53,689 nt of DNA from an uncultured Selenomonadales bacterium (GCA_900316935.1 ONEW01000032.1:1-53689), one strand, 5' to 3'; shown: positions 1-9,187, numbered from the stretch's first letter. Numbers and translations: made by a program. Notes: generated by a model from the letters alone, not told the origin.

Positions 1-100
1 ATTACCAAACGTCCATTTTAAAGGTACCAGGATTGTTGAACTGTCTAAAACAAGGGGTCCTACTTTTAGAAACTGTCCTTGACAAGGGGTACGGTTTACG
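1..100. other. Junction sequence truncating the adhesin 5' end
   Basis: The first ~100 bases do not fit the downstream adhesin. In the adhesin frame there is a TGA at 80-82, and before it no signal peptide or head repeat. Two imperfect direct repeats of about 20 bases (41-61 and 72-92) share ACTGTC and ACAAGGGGT. Multiple terminal repeats of this kind occur at ends of some insertion sequences (IS21-type ends, for example), so this may be the edge of a mobile element or a recombination junction. No transposase is visible because the window begins here. Confidence 0.35.
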
Positions 101-3100
101 ACCAACATTGCAACCAATACCGCAAACATTGCAACCAACACGGCAAACATTGCAACCAATACGGCAAACATTGCGACCAATACCGCAAACATTGCAACCA
201 ATACCGCAAACATTGCAACCAATGCCGCGCAGATCAACACTAACGCCGGCAACATCAGCAACCTGAATTCGGAACTTGTCAAGACCAATACGGCTCTGGG
301 TACAGTGAGCAGCAACCTTTCCGGCCTGAACACGGCTGTGGTCGATGGATTCACGGCCCTGAACCAGGCGGATGCGGATCTGCAGGCCAGCATCAACAAG
401 GAAGCAGCTGACCGCGAAGCAGCGGATACGGCCCTGCACCAGGCGGATGATGCCTTGCAGCTGAAAATCAAGGAAGAAGCCGATGCCCGTCAAGCGGCGG
501 ATGAAAAAGAAGCGGCGGCCCGTGTGGCAGCGGATACCGCACTGACAAATGCGATGAACGGCGGCTTGAGCCTGGATGGCGATAATGTCCTGCAAAAGAT
601 CACCACCAGCGTGAATACGGACGGGACCGTTGTTACCTCCAAGGAAGCGGCGACCCAGCTGGTGCTGAACAAAGACAAGGAAAACCAGATCACCCTCAGC
701 GAAAACGGGATTAAAGTAGGCCTGAACAGCACCGTACAGGATGCGGACGGGTTCTATGCCGGCGGCGATACGGCGGCGACAGCCAAGGCCGCCCTCAACT
801 CGGACGGCAGCATCAAGGGGGCCGATGGTAAATTCACGGTAAGTACCGATGGCAATGTTGCCACCAACGGCGGGTCCATCAAGACCGGCGGCGGTGTAAT
901 CCAGACCGGCGGCGGCAACATCAACACCCAGGGCGGGGAACTCCGCACCAACGGCGGCAACGTCAATGCCGGCACCGGAACCGTTAAAGGCGGTACTCTG
1001 ACCGATGGCATTGCGACCATTACCAATGGCAACATCAACACGACCGGAACCATTACCGGCGGCACGGTTTCTTCGACGGGCAACATCTCTGCCCTTGGCG
1101 ATATCCACGCAGGCGGAGCCCTGACGGGGGCCAGCCTTTCCGTGACGGGCGGTATCAGCGGAGGCAGCCTGACCGTCAATGGAACGGCCAGCATCAACGG
1201 CGATCTGGTTGCTACCGGCAAAGTCCAGGGCAGCAGCATCACCGATGGCACAGCCACTTTGCAGGGCGGCAACCTGACCGGTGCCGGGGCCATTGAAGCC
1301 GCAACCCTTACCACTACCGGCAATGCCAAAATCGGCGGCAACCTGGAAGTCGGAGGCGAATTCAATGCCGGGACCCTGGCCAGCCGTATTGATGCCAATA
1401 ACTACACGGCAATCACCGGCGGCAAGGTGATTTCTGCAAATTTCAAGAATGATTTGATGACAGGCGAAACCCAGGCCAGCGCCTCCACCTTCGACGAAAC
1501 CGGCAGCAATGTCTGGGCCAAAGACGACGAATCCATCGGCAGAAGCTCGCTGACGGCCGACGGCATCAGCCAGAAGCTTTCGGATACCGGGGACAATCCG
1601 ACGGCCTATGCGGAGCGCGCCATGAGCCAGGGTTCAGATAGCAAGTACACCATCGCCGACACCGTGAGGGATGGGGACAACACCAACGTGGCATCCCAGT
1701 CGGCAACGGAATCCAGCGATGTCGTGACCGACGCCGGCGGCAATACGTCCACCTTCCGGCAGAGAGTCGATGCCATCCTCCAGGAAATCAGGAACGCAGC
1801 CGGTACGGAATCCTCCTCCGTGGAACAGAAGCTGGGCAGCATCACCGGCACGGTGACCGACGGAACCAATACCACTTCTACGGAACAAACCACTACGGAT
1901 ATCACCAATACGGCCGAAAACGGCACCATTACGAATACCGCCAAAAACCTGGTGAACACCGCTACGGAAAACATGACCAATACGGTCGGCAAAGACCTGA
2001 CCACCACGGTGGGCGGCGATATGTCCACGACCGTGACGGGCAAAGTCACCGAGGACTACAAGTCCGACCTGGAAACGAAGGTGGGCGGCAATGAAACCCA
2101 TTATGTGGCAGGAAACCAGACCAATACCGTGTCCGGAGACCGTACGGTCAATGTAAAGGGGACGGAAACCGAAAACTTCAATGCCCAGATTACCAACGTC
2201 AAGACAGACCAGAGGACTTCTGTAGGCGGAAACCAGACCAATATCGTAACCGGCAACCAGCAGAACACTGTAAGCGGCAGCAAGCTCGAAACGGTCAAAG
2301 GCAGTGTTACGGAAAAATACGGCAGTCAGGAAACCACTGTTGACGGCGACCAGAAGACCAGTGTAGGTGGAAGCCAGGCCAATGTAGTGGCGGGCGACCA
2401 GACCAATACCATCAGCGGCAGCAAGACGGAAAGCGTCAAAGGTGCTGTGACGGAAACATATGGAAGCCAGAGCACGAAGGTAAACGGAAATCAGAGCAAT
2501 ACGGTAGAAGGCACCCTGACCGAAACCGTGACGGGCGACGTGACGGAGGACTACAAGTCCGACCTGACCACCACGGTAGGCGGAGACCAGACCACCACCG
2601 TGACCGGTGACAGCAGCCTGAAGGCCACAAACATCACCACTGAAGCTACGGAAAACCTGACCACCACGGTTGGCGGCGATATGTCCACGACCGTGACCGG
2701 TGACAGCAGCCTGAAGGCCACAAATATCACCACTGAAGCTACGGAAAACCTGACCACCACGGTTGGCGGAGACCAGACCACCACCGTGACCGGTGACAGC
2801 AGCCTGAAGGCCACAAATATCACCACTGAAGCTACGGAAAACCTGACCACCACGGTTGGCGGCAATGAAACCCGTACAGTGGAAGGCACCCTGACCGAAA
2901 CCGTGACGGGCAAAGTTACCGAAACTTACAACGGCGGACTGGAAACCACCATTACCGGGGAAGAAAAGCACTCGGTAGACGGCAGCCAGACCAATTCCAT
3001 CACGGGAGATCAGACCACCACCGTGACCGGTGACAGCAGCCTGAGCGCCAAGAACATCACCAACCGGGCTACGGAAAAATTGAGCAACACCGCCGCCGAA

Positions 3101-4201
3101 ATCGAAAATACGGCCACGACCTCCATTACGGATAAGGTGGGCACCACGACCGTAACCACGACTGACGGCCAGACGAAACTGACGAACAGCGACGGAACCC
3201 ACAAGACGGAGATGGACTACGCCGACGTGCTGAAAGACCTTGGCGTCCGCGGCAACGCAACCGTGGATAAAGACCTGTCCGTCGGCGGCAACGCGGCCGT
3301 GACCGGTACCCTCGATGTAACCGGCAAGACCACCCTGAACGAAACCGAAGTCAAGGGAACGGCCGCCTTCCGTGAAAACGTGACCATGGACAAAGACCTG
3401 TCCGTCGGCGGCAATGCAACCGTCGGTGGCAGCATGACGGCCTCCTCCTACAAGGTAGGGGACAAGACCTACATCGATGAGAACGGCATCAACGCCAACA
3501 ACCAGAAGATCACCAACGTGGCGCCCGGCGAACTTTCCGCCAACAGCACGGATGCCGTCAACGGCGCACAGCTGTACCAGACCAACCAGCGCTTCGACAA
3601 ACTCGAAACCCGCGTTGACAAAGTCGGTGCCAATGCAGCCGCTCTGGCGAACCTGCATCCGCTGGATTTTGACGAAGATTCCAAGTTGAGCGTGGCGGCA
3701 GCCCTCGGCACATACCGCAGCGAAACCGCCGGTGCCGTAGGCCTGTTCTATCGTCCGGCCGACAATGTCATGTTCAACGTCTCCACCTCCTTCGGGAATG
3801 GCGAAAACCTGGTCGGCGGCGGCGTAACCTTCAAGCTGGACCGCGGACCGGCCCGCGTGAACAAACAGGACCGGGCAGACCTGGTAAGACACGTCGAGAT
3901 GCTCGAAAGCCGTCTGGACGCATTCTACTCGATCTTCAATCCCGATATGTCCAAGGAATTCCCCGATGTGGCAGCGAACCACTGGGCCTATGAAGCCGTA
4001 TCGAGACTGGCCGGCAACGGCATCATCCAGGGCTTCGAAGATGGCAAGTACCATGGCGACCGCACCATGACCCGCTATGAAATGGCGGAAATCATCTACA
4101 ACGCCTTGATGGAAGGCAAAAAAGCGGACGCAGCACTGGTAGAGGAATTCAAGCCGGAACTGCAGGCCATGGCTGCCAGATACAATGCCAAGGCAAAATA
4201 A
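83..4201 (+). CDS. YadA-like trimeric autotransporter adhesin with C-terminal SLH domain, 5'-truncated
   Basis: Surface adhesin of the trimeric autotransporter type. The open frame runs from 83; the first usual start codon is GTG at 305, but the frame upstream already reads coherent NIATNTA heptads, so the true N-terminus is missing. Order of parts: NIATNTA heptads, an Ala/Asp/Glu-rich coiled coil (about 330-560), a Gly/Thr-rich stalk, three near-identical 31-residue repeats (TTTVGGD, TTVTGDSSLKATNIT), a YadA neck with VNGAQLY, and a beta-barrel anchor at about 3600-3840 (VGANAAALANLHPLDFD, YRSETAGAVGLFYRP). It is unusual in continuing past the anchor into one SLH module (about 3955-4110: FPDVAANHWAYEAV, GFEDGKYHGDRTMTRYEMA). 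No start codon with a ribosome site is visible, so it may be silent or recombination-dependent. Family call is firm; expression is uncertain. Confidence 0.85.
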   Translation, partial: QGVRFTTNIATNTANIATNTANIATNTANIATNTANIATNTANIATNAAQINTNAGNISNLNSELVKTNTALGTVSSNLSGLNTAVVDGFTALNQADADLQASINKEAADREAADTALHQADDALQLKIKEEADARQAADEKEAAARVAADTALTNAMNGGLSLDGDNVLQKITTSVNTDGTVVTSKEAATQLVLNKDKENQITLSENGIKVGLNSTVQDADGFYAGGDTAATAKAALNSDGSIKGADGKFTVSTDGNVATNGGSIKTGGGVIQTGGGNINTQGGELRTNGGNVNAGTGTVKGGTLTDGIATITNGNINTTGTITGGTVSSTGNISALGDIHAGGALTGASLSVTGGISGGSLTVNGTASINGDLVATGKVQGSSITDGTATLQGGNLTGAGAIEAATLTTTGNAKIGGNLEVGGEFNAGTLASRIDANNYTAITGGKVISANFKNDLMTGETQASASTFDETGSNVWAKDDESIGRSSLTADGISQKLSDTGDNPTAYAERAMSQGSDSKYTIADTVRDGDNTNVASQSATESSDVVTDAGGNTSTFRQRVDAILQEIRNAAGTESSSVEQKLGSITGTVTDGTNTTSTEQTTTDITNTAENGTITNTAKNLVNTATENMTNTVGKDLTTTVGGDMSTTVTGKVTEDYKSDLETKVGGNETHYVAGNQTNTVSGDRTVNVKGTETENFNAQITNVKTDQRTSVGGNQTNIVTGNQQNTVSGSKLETVKGSVTEKYGSQETTVDGDQKTSVGGSQANVVAGDQTNTISGSKTESVKGAVTETYGSQSTKVNGNQSNTVEGTLTETVTGDVTEDYKSDLTTTVGGDQTTTVTGDSSLKATNITTEATENLTTTVGGDMSTTVTGDSSLKATNITTEATENLTTTVGGDQTTTVTGDSSLKATNITTEATENLTTTVGGNETRTVEGTLTETVTGKVTETYNGGLETTITGEEKHSVDGSQTNSITGDQTTTVTGDSSLSAKNITNRATEKLSNTAAEIENTATTSITDKVGTTTVTTTDGQTKLTNSDGTHKTEMDYADVLKDLGVRGNATVDKDLSVGGNAAVTGTLDVTGKTTLNETEVKGTAAFRENVTMDKDLSVGGNATVGGSMTASSYKVGDKTYIDENGINANNQKITNVAPGELSANSTDAVNGAQLYQTNQRFDKLETRVDKVGANAAALANLHPLDFDEDSKLSVAAALGTYRSETAGAVGLFYRPADNVMFNVSTSFGNGENLVGGGVTFKLDRGPARVNKQDRADLVRHVEMLESRLDAFYSIFNPDMSKEFPDVAANHWAYEAVSRLAGNGIIQGFEDGKYHGDRTMTRYEMAEIIYNALMEGKKADAALVEEFKPELQAMAARYNAKAK
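96..225 (+). repeat. 21-bp tandem repeat encoding NIATNTA
   Basis: About six tandem copies of a 21-base unit (aacattgcaaccaayacvgca) encode the heptad NIATNTA at the truncated start of the adhesin. The unit length is a multiple of three, so copy-number change would lengthen the stalk without shifting frame. Confidence 0.8.
2563..2860 (+). repeat. 93-bp tandem repeats in the adhesin stalk
   Basis: Three near-identical 93-base units (31 residues). The landmark TGACAGCAGCCTG falls at 2608, 2701 and 2794, exactly 93 bases apart; a fourth, diverged relative begins near 3031. They encode TTTVGGD, TTTVTGDSSLKATNITTEA and ATENL in series. Near-identity at DNA level suggests recent duplication or ongoing homogenisation. 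Confidence 0.9.
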
Positions 4202-4259
4202 CAAAAGGCTTATGCGCTACCCACGGTGTCAACAGACACTGACAAGCTCATAGGGAAAA

Positions 4260-4300
4260 GGAAAGGTCCTCCTGCGCAAGCAGGGGGATCTTCCTTTTTT
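4260..4300 (+). terminator. Intrinsic terminator after the first adhesin
   Basis: A 15-16-base stem with few mismatches (arms 4260-4275 and 4280-4294, GCAA loop) is followed by a run of six T. It lies 59 bases after the adhesin stop codon. Confidence 0.9.
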
Positions 4301-4353
4301 CCGTTCATTTTTTGCCCGATGAGGCTGGACAGAGTACCATTTTCCGGCTTTTT

Positions 4354-4397
4354 TTGTTACAATAGATATATATATATTTATAATTTATATTTATAAT
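4354..4397 (+). promoter_or_regulatory. AT-rich promoter candidate for the LuxR-type gene
   Basis: TTGTTA (4354-4359) lies 19 bases before TATAAT (4379-4384), and a second TATAAT lies at 4392-4397. The stretch is almost purely A/T with a direct repeat of TTTATAATTTA, so the exact -10 cannot be fixed. Confidence 0.45.
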
Positions 4398-4430
4398 TTA
4401 AGGGCATCCTTTTCAAAGGGGATTTTAAAA

Positions 4431-6713
4431 ATGGGGAACGATAAAGAAAGGATCCTGGAACTGACCAGGACCCTCTTGGTGGATTTTTTCGAAAAATGCG
4501 ACGTCCGGCTCCTGTTGGAGCTGATGGCTCCCGACATTCTCTGGCTTGGCGGTACGGAGAACATGACGGCACAGGGGAAAGAGAACGTCCTTCCCTTCTA
4601 CCAGACCGCCCAAACCGGGGATATGATTCCCTTCCATATGACCGGCCAGCGCTACGAAGCCAGGGAACTTGCCCCCGGTGTCTGGCTCGGCCAGGGGATG
4701 GGCGACTGCACGGCCGACACGAAGGACAGGATCCTGCTCCATGAGTACCAGCGGTGTACCTTCATTTTCCGCCGCACGGCCGGGAACGCCCCGCGGGAAT
4801 GGGAAATCATCTATCTGCACCAGTCCCTTGCCTACAAAGGGATGGAAAAGGATGAGTTCATGCCGTTCGAAAAAGGCCTCTCCACGTACCGCAAGCTGCG
4901 GAATTTCGAGGTTGGCACGACTTCGAAAACGGACCGGAAACAGCTCCTGGATGCAGTGAATTCCTGCTTTCAAGGGTTGCCTGAGAAATTCCAGGAAACC
5001 CTGGTCTTTTTATCCCACATCCAGCCGTTTTCTTTGGCGACGGCCCGCTTTTACCAGAGCGATTTCCCGGACAAAAAGGCCCTCCAAAAGGAATACGGGG
5101 GCCTTGTCCCCCTTCTTTTTGCAGCCGGACCCGATACGTATACGTTCCATCCTTTGCTGCAGCAGATCCTGCAACAGCGTTCCCTCCGCATGTCCGCTTC
5201 CATCCGCTCGTGGATGCGCCGTAAGGTGGCCCTGTGGCATTTGCAGGAAGAGAATTGGGACGCCGCCTTCGCCGAAGCCCAGAAAATGGTGGAAAAGGAA
5301 GGGGACATCCTGCTGAAAGCCACCCACCAGGGCGGGTTAAGGCTCCTTTCCCATTATGCGCCGAATGTCGTCCTCAACACGGCCCGGAAGATTCCTCTGC
5401 CGGTCAAACTGAACCATATGGACGCGTACCTGCAGATACTGCTCTATGTCGTCCTGAACCTGGAAGCATCCGAAGCCGAAGAAGGACTGGAAACCTTTAT
5501 GGCCGATGTGCCTGTCTCTTATGCGTACCGGCCTTATGATGAAATCGCCTTCTGGATCCTGGAAGGAGCCATTGCCGTACCCAACCTGGATGCCATGCTG
5601 CCGTCCTTCCAAAAGGCGGCCGCCGTAGCCCAGAAACACCTTGTGAAACTGCCCCGGGAATATTTTACCGTCGTCACGCGGGGCGTTTGCAGCCTTTTGA
5701 CCCTCTATTACCGCCGCCAAGGCTCCTTGAAAGAAAACTGCGCCGCCCTCAAAAAGATTTTCGAAGCATGCGGCAAAGCCATCCAAAATGTGGATGTCAA
5801 CCTCTGGAAGACCCTTCTGGACGGGGAATACGCTTACCTGACCGGCAAGCTCGATGTGGCGGCCTCCCTGATGGGCAGTTTCCTCCAGACGGATTTCGAG
5901 ACGCCGGATGAACAGGAAGGGGGCTGTGTCGCCATGTTCCTGATGCCCCGCATCCTCGCCTTCCAAGGCAAAAGGACGCCGGAAGAGAGCCGCAAACTCG
6001 GCAACATCTTCCGCCGATTGACGAACAAGGCGGAAACGCCTTTGTGGGCAGACAATCTGCAGATCATCGCCGCCTATCTCTGCAGTACTGCCGAAACACC
6101 GCTGGAACGGGTACAGGAGGAACTGGACCATCTGGTCACCATGCCCCATTATCCGGCTGTCGAACCGATGCGCCGCACGACACGCCGCCAGCTGCTGCTG
6201 AAGTTGGGCAAATATTCCACCATCACGTTTACCGAAGAAACGCCGCCTCCCCTGCCGGCGGACTATACCTCCCAGAAGAACCGCCTCTACGACAACATCA
6301 TCCTGGCGGCAGCCGAAGATAAGCTCGGCAATAGCAAGGCAGCCATGTCCCTCATCCGCAAAACCCTCCTCGAAGCCAAGGCGGACAAGGTAATCCTTCC
6401 CTTTGCGGAACACCGGGAATTTCTGGGCCCCTATCTGCAGGAGCTTGCTTTCGACCCCGGCCTGGGCAGGATTGCCGAATCAATCCTGTCCCTGAAGATG
6501 CACAAGCTCCGCACCGAAGCGTTCCAGACCGTGCTGTTGACGAAACGGGAACAGGCCTTTGTGAAATGCATCGTTGCCGGCAAGACCAACCGGGAAATCG
6601 CCGACAAGTACTGCCTGGCCGAAGTGACCGTCAAAAAGACGATGTCCCGGATTTACCAAAAGTACGGTGTCACGAACCGGACCGGCCTGCTCGCGGCCCT
6701 GCTGGGCCGCTGA
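4431..6713 (+). CDS. LuxR-family regulator, MalT/TPR-like, with NTF2-like N-terminus
   Basis: A 760-residue transcriptional regulator. The C-terminus (about residues 700-760) is a LuxR helix-turn-helix: LLTKREQAFVKCIVAGKTN, then REIADKYCLAEVTVKKTMSR. Residues 1-145 look like an NTF2/SnoaL fold (ELMAPDILWLGG, YQRCTFIFRR, WEIIYLHQSLAY) rather than the usual P-loop ATPase; I see no Walker A motif. The middle is helical and resembles MalT-type winged-helix and TPR repeats. The start at 4431 is preceded by AAGGGG. It stands alone between two terminators. It could respond to a small ligand bound in the NTF2-like pocket, but target genes cannot be read from the sequence; the flanking adhesins are plausible candidates by position only. 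Confidence 0.75.
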   Translation: MGNDKERILELTRTLLVDFFEKCDVRLLLELMAPDILWLGGTENMTAQGKENVLPFYQTAQTGDMIPFHMTGQRYEARELAPGVWLGQGMGDCTADTKDRILLHEYQRCTFIFRRTAGNAPREWEIIYLHQSLAYKGMEKDEFMPFEKGLSTYRKLRNFEVGTTSKTDRKQLLDAVNSCFQGLPEKFQETLVFLSHIQPFSLATARFYQSDFPDKKALQKEYGGLVPLLFAAGPDTYTFHPLLQQILQQRSLRMSASIRSWMRRKVALWHLQEENWDAAFAEAQKMVEKEGDILLKATHQGGLRLLSHYAPNVVLNTARKIPLPVKLNHMDAYLQILLYVVLNLEASEAEEGLETFMADVPVSYAYRPYDEIAFWILEGAIAVPNLDAMLPSFQKAAAVAQKHLVKLPREYFTVVTRGVCSLLTLYYRRQGSLKENCAALKKIFEACGKAIQNVDVNLWKTLLDGEYAYLTGKLDVAASLMGSFLQTDFETPDEQEGGCVAMFLMPRILAFQGKRTPEESRKLGNIFRRLTNKAETPLWADNLQIIAAYLCSTAETPLERVQEELDHLVTMPHYPAVEPMRRTTRRQLLLKLGKYSTITFTEETPPPLPADYTSQKNRLYDNIILAAAEDKLGNSKAAMSLIRKTLLEAKADKVILPFAEHREFLGPYLQELAFDPGLGRIAESILSLKMHKLRTEAFQTVLLTKREQAFVKCIVAGKTNREIADKYCLAEVTVKKTMSRIYQKYGVTNRTGLLAALLGR

Positions 6714-6797
6714 AACGGCGGCCGGAGCGGCACGCGGGTCGTCCCCGGTCTCCGGGAACAGGCCCCGGCCCCGCCGGATACCAATTCAAAATAAAAA

Positions 6798-6827
6798 GCG
6801 GAAAGCCGCCATGGCTTTCCGCTTTTT
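6798..6827. terminator. Bidirectional terminator between convergent genes
   Basis: Perfect 10-base arms (6798-6807 and 6813-6822, GCGGAAAGCC) have T/A runs on both sides, so the hairpin can end transcription of the LuxR gene on the plus strand and the Sir2 gene on the minus strand. Confidence 0.9.
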
Positions 6828-6839
6828 GTTTATGCTGCA

Positions 6840-7565
6840 TTACAGGGTGATTTGGGAAAACACCTTCCCGATGGCATCATGAATCACCAAATCCGCCCGG
6901 TCGTCGACGCTGGTTCCGGACTTGTTCACGAGCACCAGCTTGTGCCCGTTGTAGTAGCGGACGAGGCCCGCCGCCGGATACACGACGAGCGAAGTCCCGC
7001 CGATGAGGAGCATGTCGGCGTTGGCAATGTAGTTTACGGCCGCCTCCAGCACATCGTAGTCGAGGGACTCCTCGTAGAGCACCACGTCGGGTTTGACGCG
7101 GCCGCCGCAGGCATCGCACACGGGCACGCCCGGGGCGTCCTTCACATACTGCACGTCGAAGGCTTTGCCGCAGTTCTCGCAATAGTTGCGGAGCACGCTG
7201 CCGTGCAGTTCCAGCACGTTCCTGCAGCCCGCCGCCTGGTGCAGGCCGTCGATGTTCTGCGTAATCACGGCGCGCAGTTTGCCCGCCCGCTCGAGGCCGG
7301 CCAGCTTCAAATGGGCGGCGTTGGGTTTGGCGTCCAGATAAAGCATGCGCGACTTGTAGAATTCAAAGAACTCTTCGGGCCGTTCCTCGTAGAACGTGTG
7401 GCTCACAATCACCTCGGGCGGATATTTGTACTGTTGGTTGTACAGGCCGCCGGTACTGCGGAAATCGGGAATGCCGCTCTCCGTCGACACGCCGGCTCCA
7501 CCGAAGAACACGATGTTCTGCGACTCCCGGATCCAGTCATTCAGTCTGGCAATCTTTTCGTCCAT
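6840..7565 (-). CDS. cobB: Sir2-type NAD-dependent protein deacylase
   Basis: A 241-residue sirtuin that removes acetyl or other acyl groups from lysines using NAD. All family hallmarks are visible: GGAGVSTESGIPDFR (NAD binding), TQNIDGLH, the catalytic histidine in ELHGS, a four-cysteine zinc site (CENC and CDAC), and GGTSLVVYPAAGL. Length is normal for bacterial CobB. It begins 22 bases after the upstream UxaE-like gene, so the two probably form one transcript. No odd residues seen. Confidence 0.95.
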   Translation of the reverse strand: MDEKIARLNDWIRESQNIVFFGGAGVSTESGIPDFRSTGGLYNQQYKYPPEVIVSHTFYEERPEEFFEFYKSRMLYLDAKPNAAHLKLAGLERAGKLRAVITQNIDGLHQAAGCRNVLELHGSVLRNYCENCGKAFDVQYVKDAPGVPVCDACGGRVKPDVVLYEESLDYDVLEAAVNYIANADMLLIGGTSLVVYPAAGLVRYYNGHKLVLVNKSGTSVDDRADLVIHDAIGKVFSQITL

Positions 7566-7587
7566 GGGCCACCACCCTTTCTAAAGA

Positions 7588-8979
7588 TCAGATTGTGCGG
7601 ATGTAATGGTTGACCAGGTCCGCCAATTTCCCTTCGTACGTACCGAGATGCTTTTCCACGGCGGCACGGATGCCCAGGGGATTCTTGTCCTTTTCGCCCT
7701 GGCCGGCGAGGATGCGGTCGTACGAGGTGGCGAAGGCAATGCCCGCCGGGTCGGCCGGGGACAGTTCCTCCCTGGCCGGTACGGGCCGGTCAATGCGTTC
7801 GGCAATGCTGGCCAGCAGCGACGGTTCCGTTTCCGCCACGGTCTGGAGCGCCGCGAGCCAGAGCACATTCGTGAGCTTGAAGTTGATTTTGCGGTTGAAA
7901 CTCTTCGTGACCTCTTCCAGGTCATCGAAGGCCAGGGCCGTATTGGTGAAGCTGAGGCGGTAGTCGAAGGCTTTGGCGATGGCCGCGTGGAGTTTCAGGT
8001 TGCGGTCCATTTCGTCTTTGGCGACGACGGCGTCGATGCACAGCGTATCGAACTTGACGGCGGCGCGTTTCAGCTCGTTGGCCAAAAAGTAGTGTTCCTG
8101 GGGCGTCATGGCCTTGGCACAGTTCGACATGTCGACTTCGAAATCACGGTCCCACGGCGTGTCGGACAGGTAGTCCTTGTACATCTTCTGCAGGAACATG
8201 ATGGCCTGGCCGTATTCCAGGACCATGCGGTGCAGGGGGATTTCCTCGAAGGCGAGCTTGTCGTCGCCCAGCTTGAATTCGGCGTCCAGGTAGGACTTGT
8301 CGATGGCTTCCTTGAAGTCGCGGTCCAGTTCGCCGAACTTTTTCTGCACTTCGTCGTCCGTCCATGTTTCGACAGAGCGGTCCACGCGGTCGCTGCAGTC
8401 GATGCCGACGCCGCTGTAGTCGTACAGCAGGGCTTTGACTATGTCGCCTTCGTCTTTAAGGGCCGCCGCGTTGGCGGACCAGCCGCCTTTATAGCCCGAG
8501 GACAGGACGCTCCACGTAGCGGCGTCCATGGGTTCCAGGAAATTGCAGTGCAGGGCCGTACTCTCCGCCGGCGTGAAATCGACCAGGACGGGCTTGATCT
8601 GCTTGTGTTCGAAGAGGACCGGCAGCTGGCTGTTGATGACGCCCAGCCAATCGCTGAAGGCCACGCTCACGCCGTTGACGCCGCACGAGGACGGGGCGGC
8701 CCAGCTGACGAGGCGGCGCACCAGGGCCGCATTGTTCGGGATGAGCGGGAAAAAGCCGGATTGGACCTTCCGGGCCTTCGGATCGTCAACGGTTTCGAAC
8801 GCCGCGCCTTTCCACTGGGCCCCATGTTCGGCCTTCGCGGTGCATACCACGGCCACCTTGCGGCCTTCCCCTGTATTCACCAACGCCAGATAACCGTCGG
8901 GAATCACCGAGAAAGAAGGCGTCACGACCTCTCCCCGGGCTCCCATCAGTTTCTCTGCGAATTCTTTCTTGATTGCCAT
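7588..8979 (-). CDS. UxaE-like (tagaturonate epimerase family) protein, function unknown
   Basis: A 463-residue soluble protein, first gene of a two-gene unit with the sirtuin. Overall layout resembles tagaturonate/fructuronate epimerases (UxaE): DAATWSVLSSGYKGGWSA, DFEVDMSNC, HYFLANELKRAAVKF, KLHAAIAKAF. The HSGSDK stretch I expect after the last motif is replaced by LSFTNTALAFDD, so catalysis may be altered or lost. The resemblance is from memory of the family and needs a profile search. The start at 8979 is chosen over an ATG six codons upstream because GGAGG lies 11 bases before it and overlaps the earlier ATG. Confidence 0.45.
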   Translation of the reverse strand: MAIKKEFAEKLMGARGEVVTPSFSVIPDGYLALVNTGEGRKVAVVCTAKAEHGAQWKGAAFETVDDPKARKVQSGFFPLIPNNAALVRRLVSWAAPSSCGVNGVSVAFSDWLGVINSQLPVLFEHKQIKPVLVDFTPAESTALHCNFLEPMDAATWSVLSSGYKGGWSANAAALKDEGDIVKALLYDYSGVGIDCSDRVDRSVETWTDDEVQKKFGELDRDFKEAIDKSYLDAEFKLGDDKLAFEEIPLHRMVLEYGQAIMFLQKMYKDYLSDTPWDRDFEVDMSNCAKAMTPQEHYFLANELKRAAVKFDTLCIDAVVAKDEMDRNLKLHAAIAKAFDYRLSFTNTALAFDDLEEVTKSFNRKINFKLTNVLWLAALQTVAETEPSLLASIAERIDRPVPAREELSPADPAGIAFATSYDRILAGQGEKDKNPLGIRAAVEKHLGTYEGKLADLVNHYIRTI

Positions 8980-9044
8980 ATTACTTTGTTCCTCCATCCT
9001 GTGGATATTCCTGCGCCATTTCCGTCAGCGCCGTATACAGAATC

Positions 9045-9053
9045 ATTATACCA
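9045..9053 (-). promoter_or_regulatory. Extended -10 promoter for the UxaE-like/sirtuin unit
   Basis: Minus strand reads TGGTATAAT, a perfect extended -10, 66 bases before the chosen start. No convincing -35 is present, which is normal for extended -10 promoters. The same TGGTATAAT form precedes glgC. Confidence 0.65.
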
Positions 9054-9151
9054 CGAACGGGGCCTTTAGGGAAACGGCGCGCCGCGCCGAAATACAGGGC
9101 CGTTTCCTGCCGGCCTGTCGCAGGAAACCCATGGGTACGGGTTGCCGGAGC

Positions 9152-9187
9152 AAAAAATACCGGTACAGGATACAATCCCATACCGGT
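9152..9187 (-). terminator. Intrinsic terminator of the second adhesin
   Basis: Minus strand shows ACCGGTA, a 15-base loop, TACCGGT, then a run of six T, 37 bases after the adhesin stop codon. Confidence 0.85.

Noticed and set aside
2563..2860. Regular 93-bp repeats as a CRISPR array
   Set aside because: Units are directly adjacent without spacers and encode adhesin stalk sequence in frame.
1634..4204. An 850-codon open frame on the minus strand opposite the first adhesin
   Set aside because: It mirrors the repetitive adhesin sequence, has a biased shadow composition (Gly/His/Val rich) and no family motif or ribosome site.
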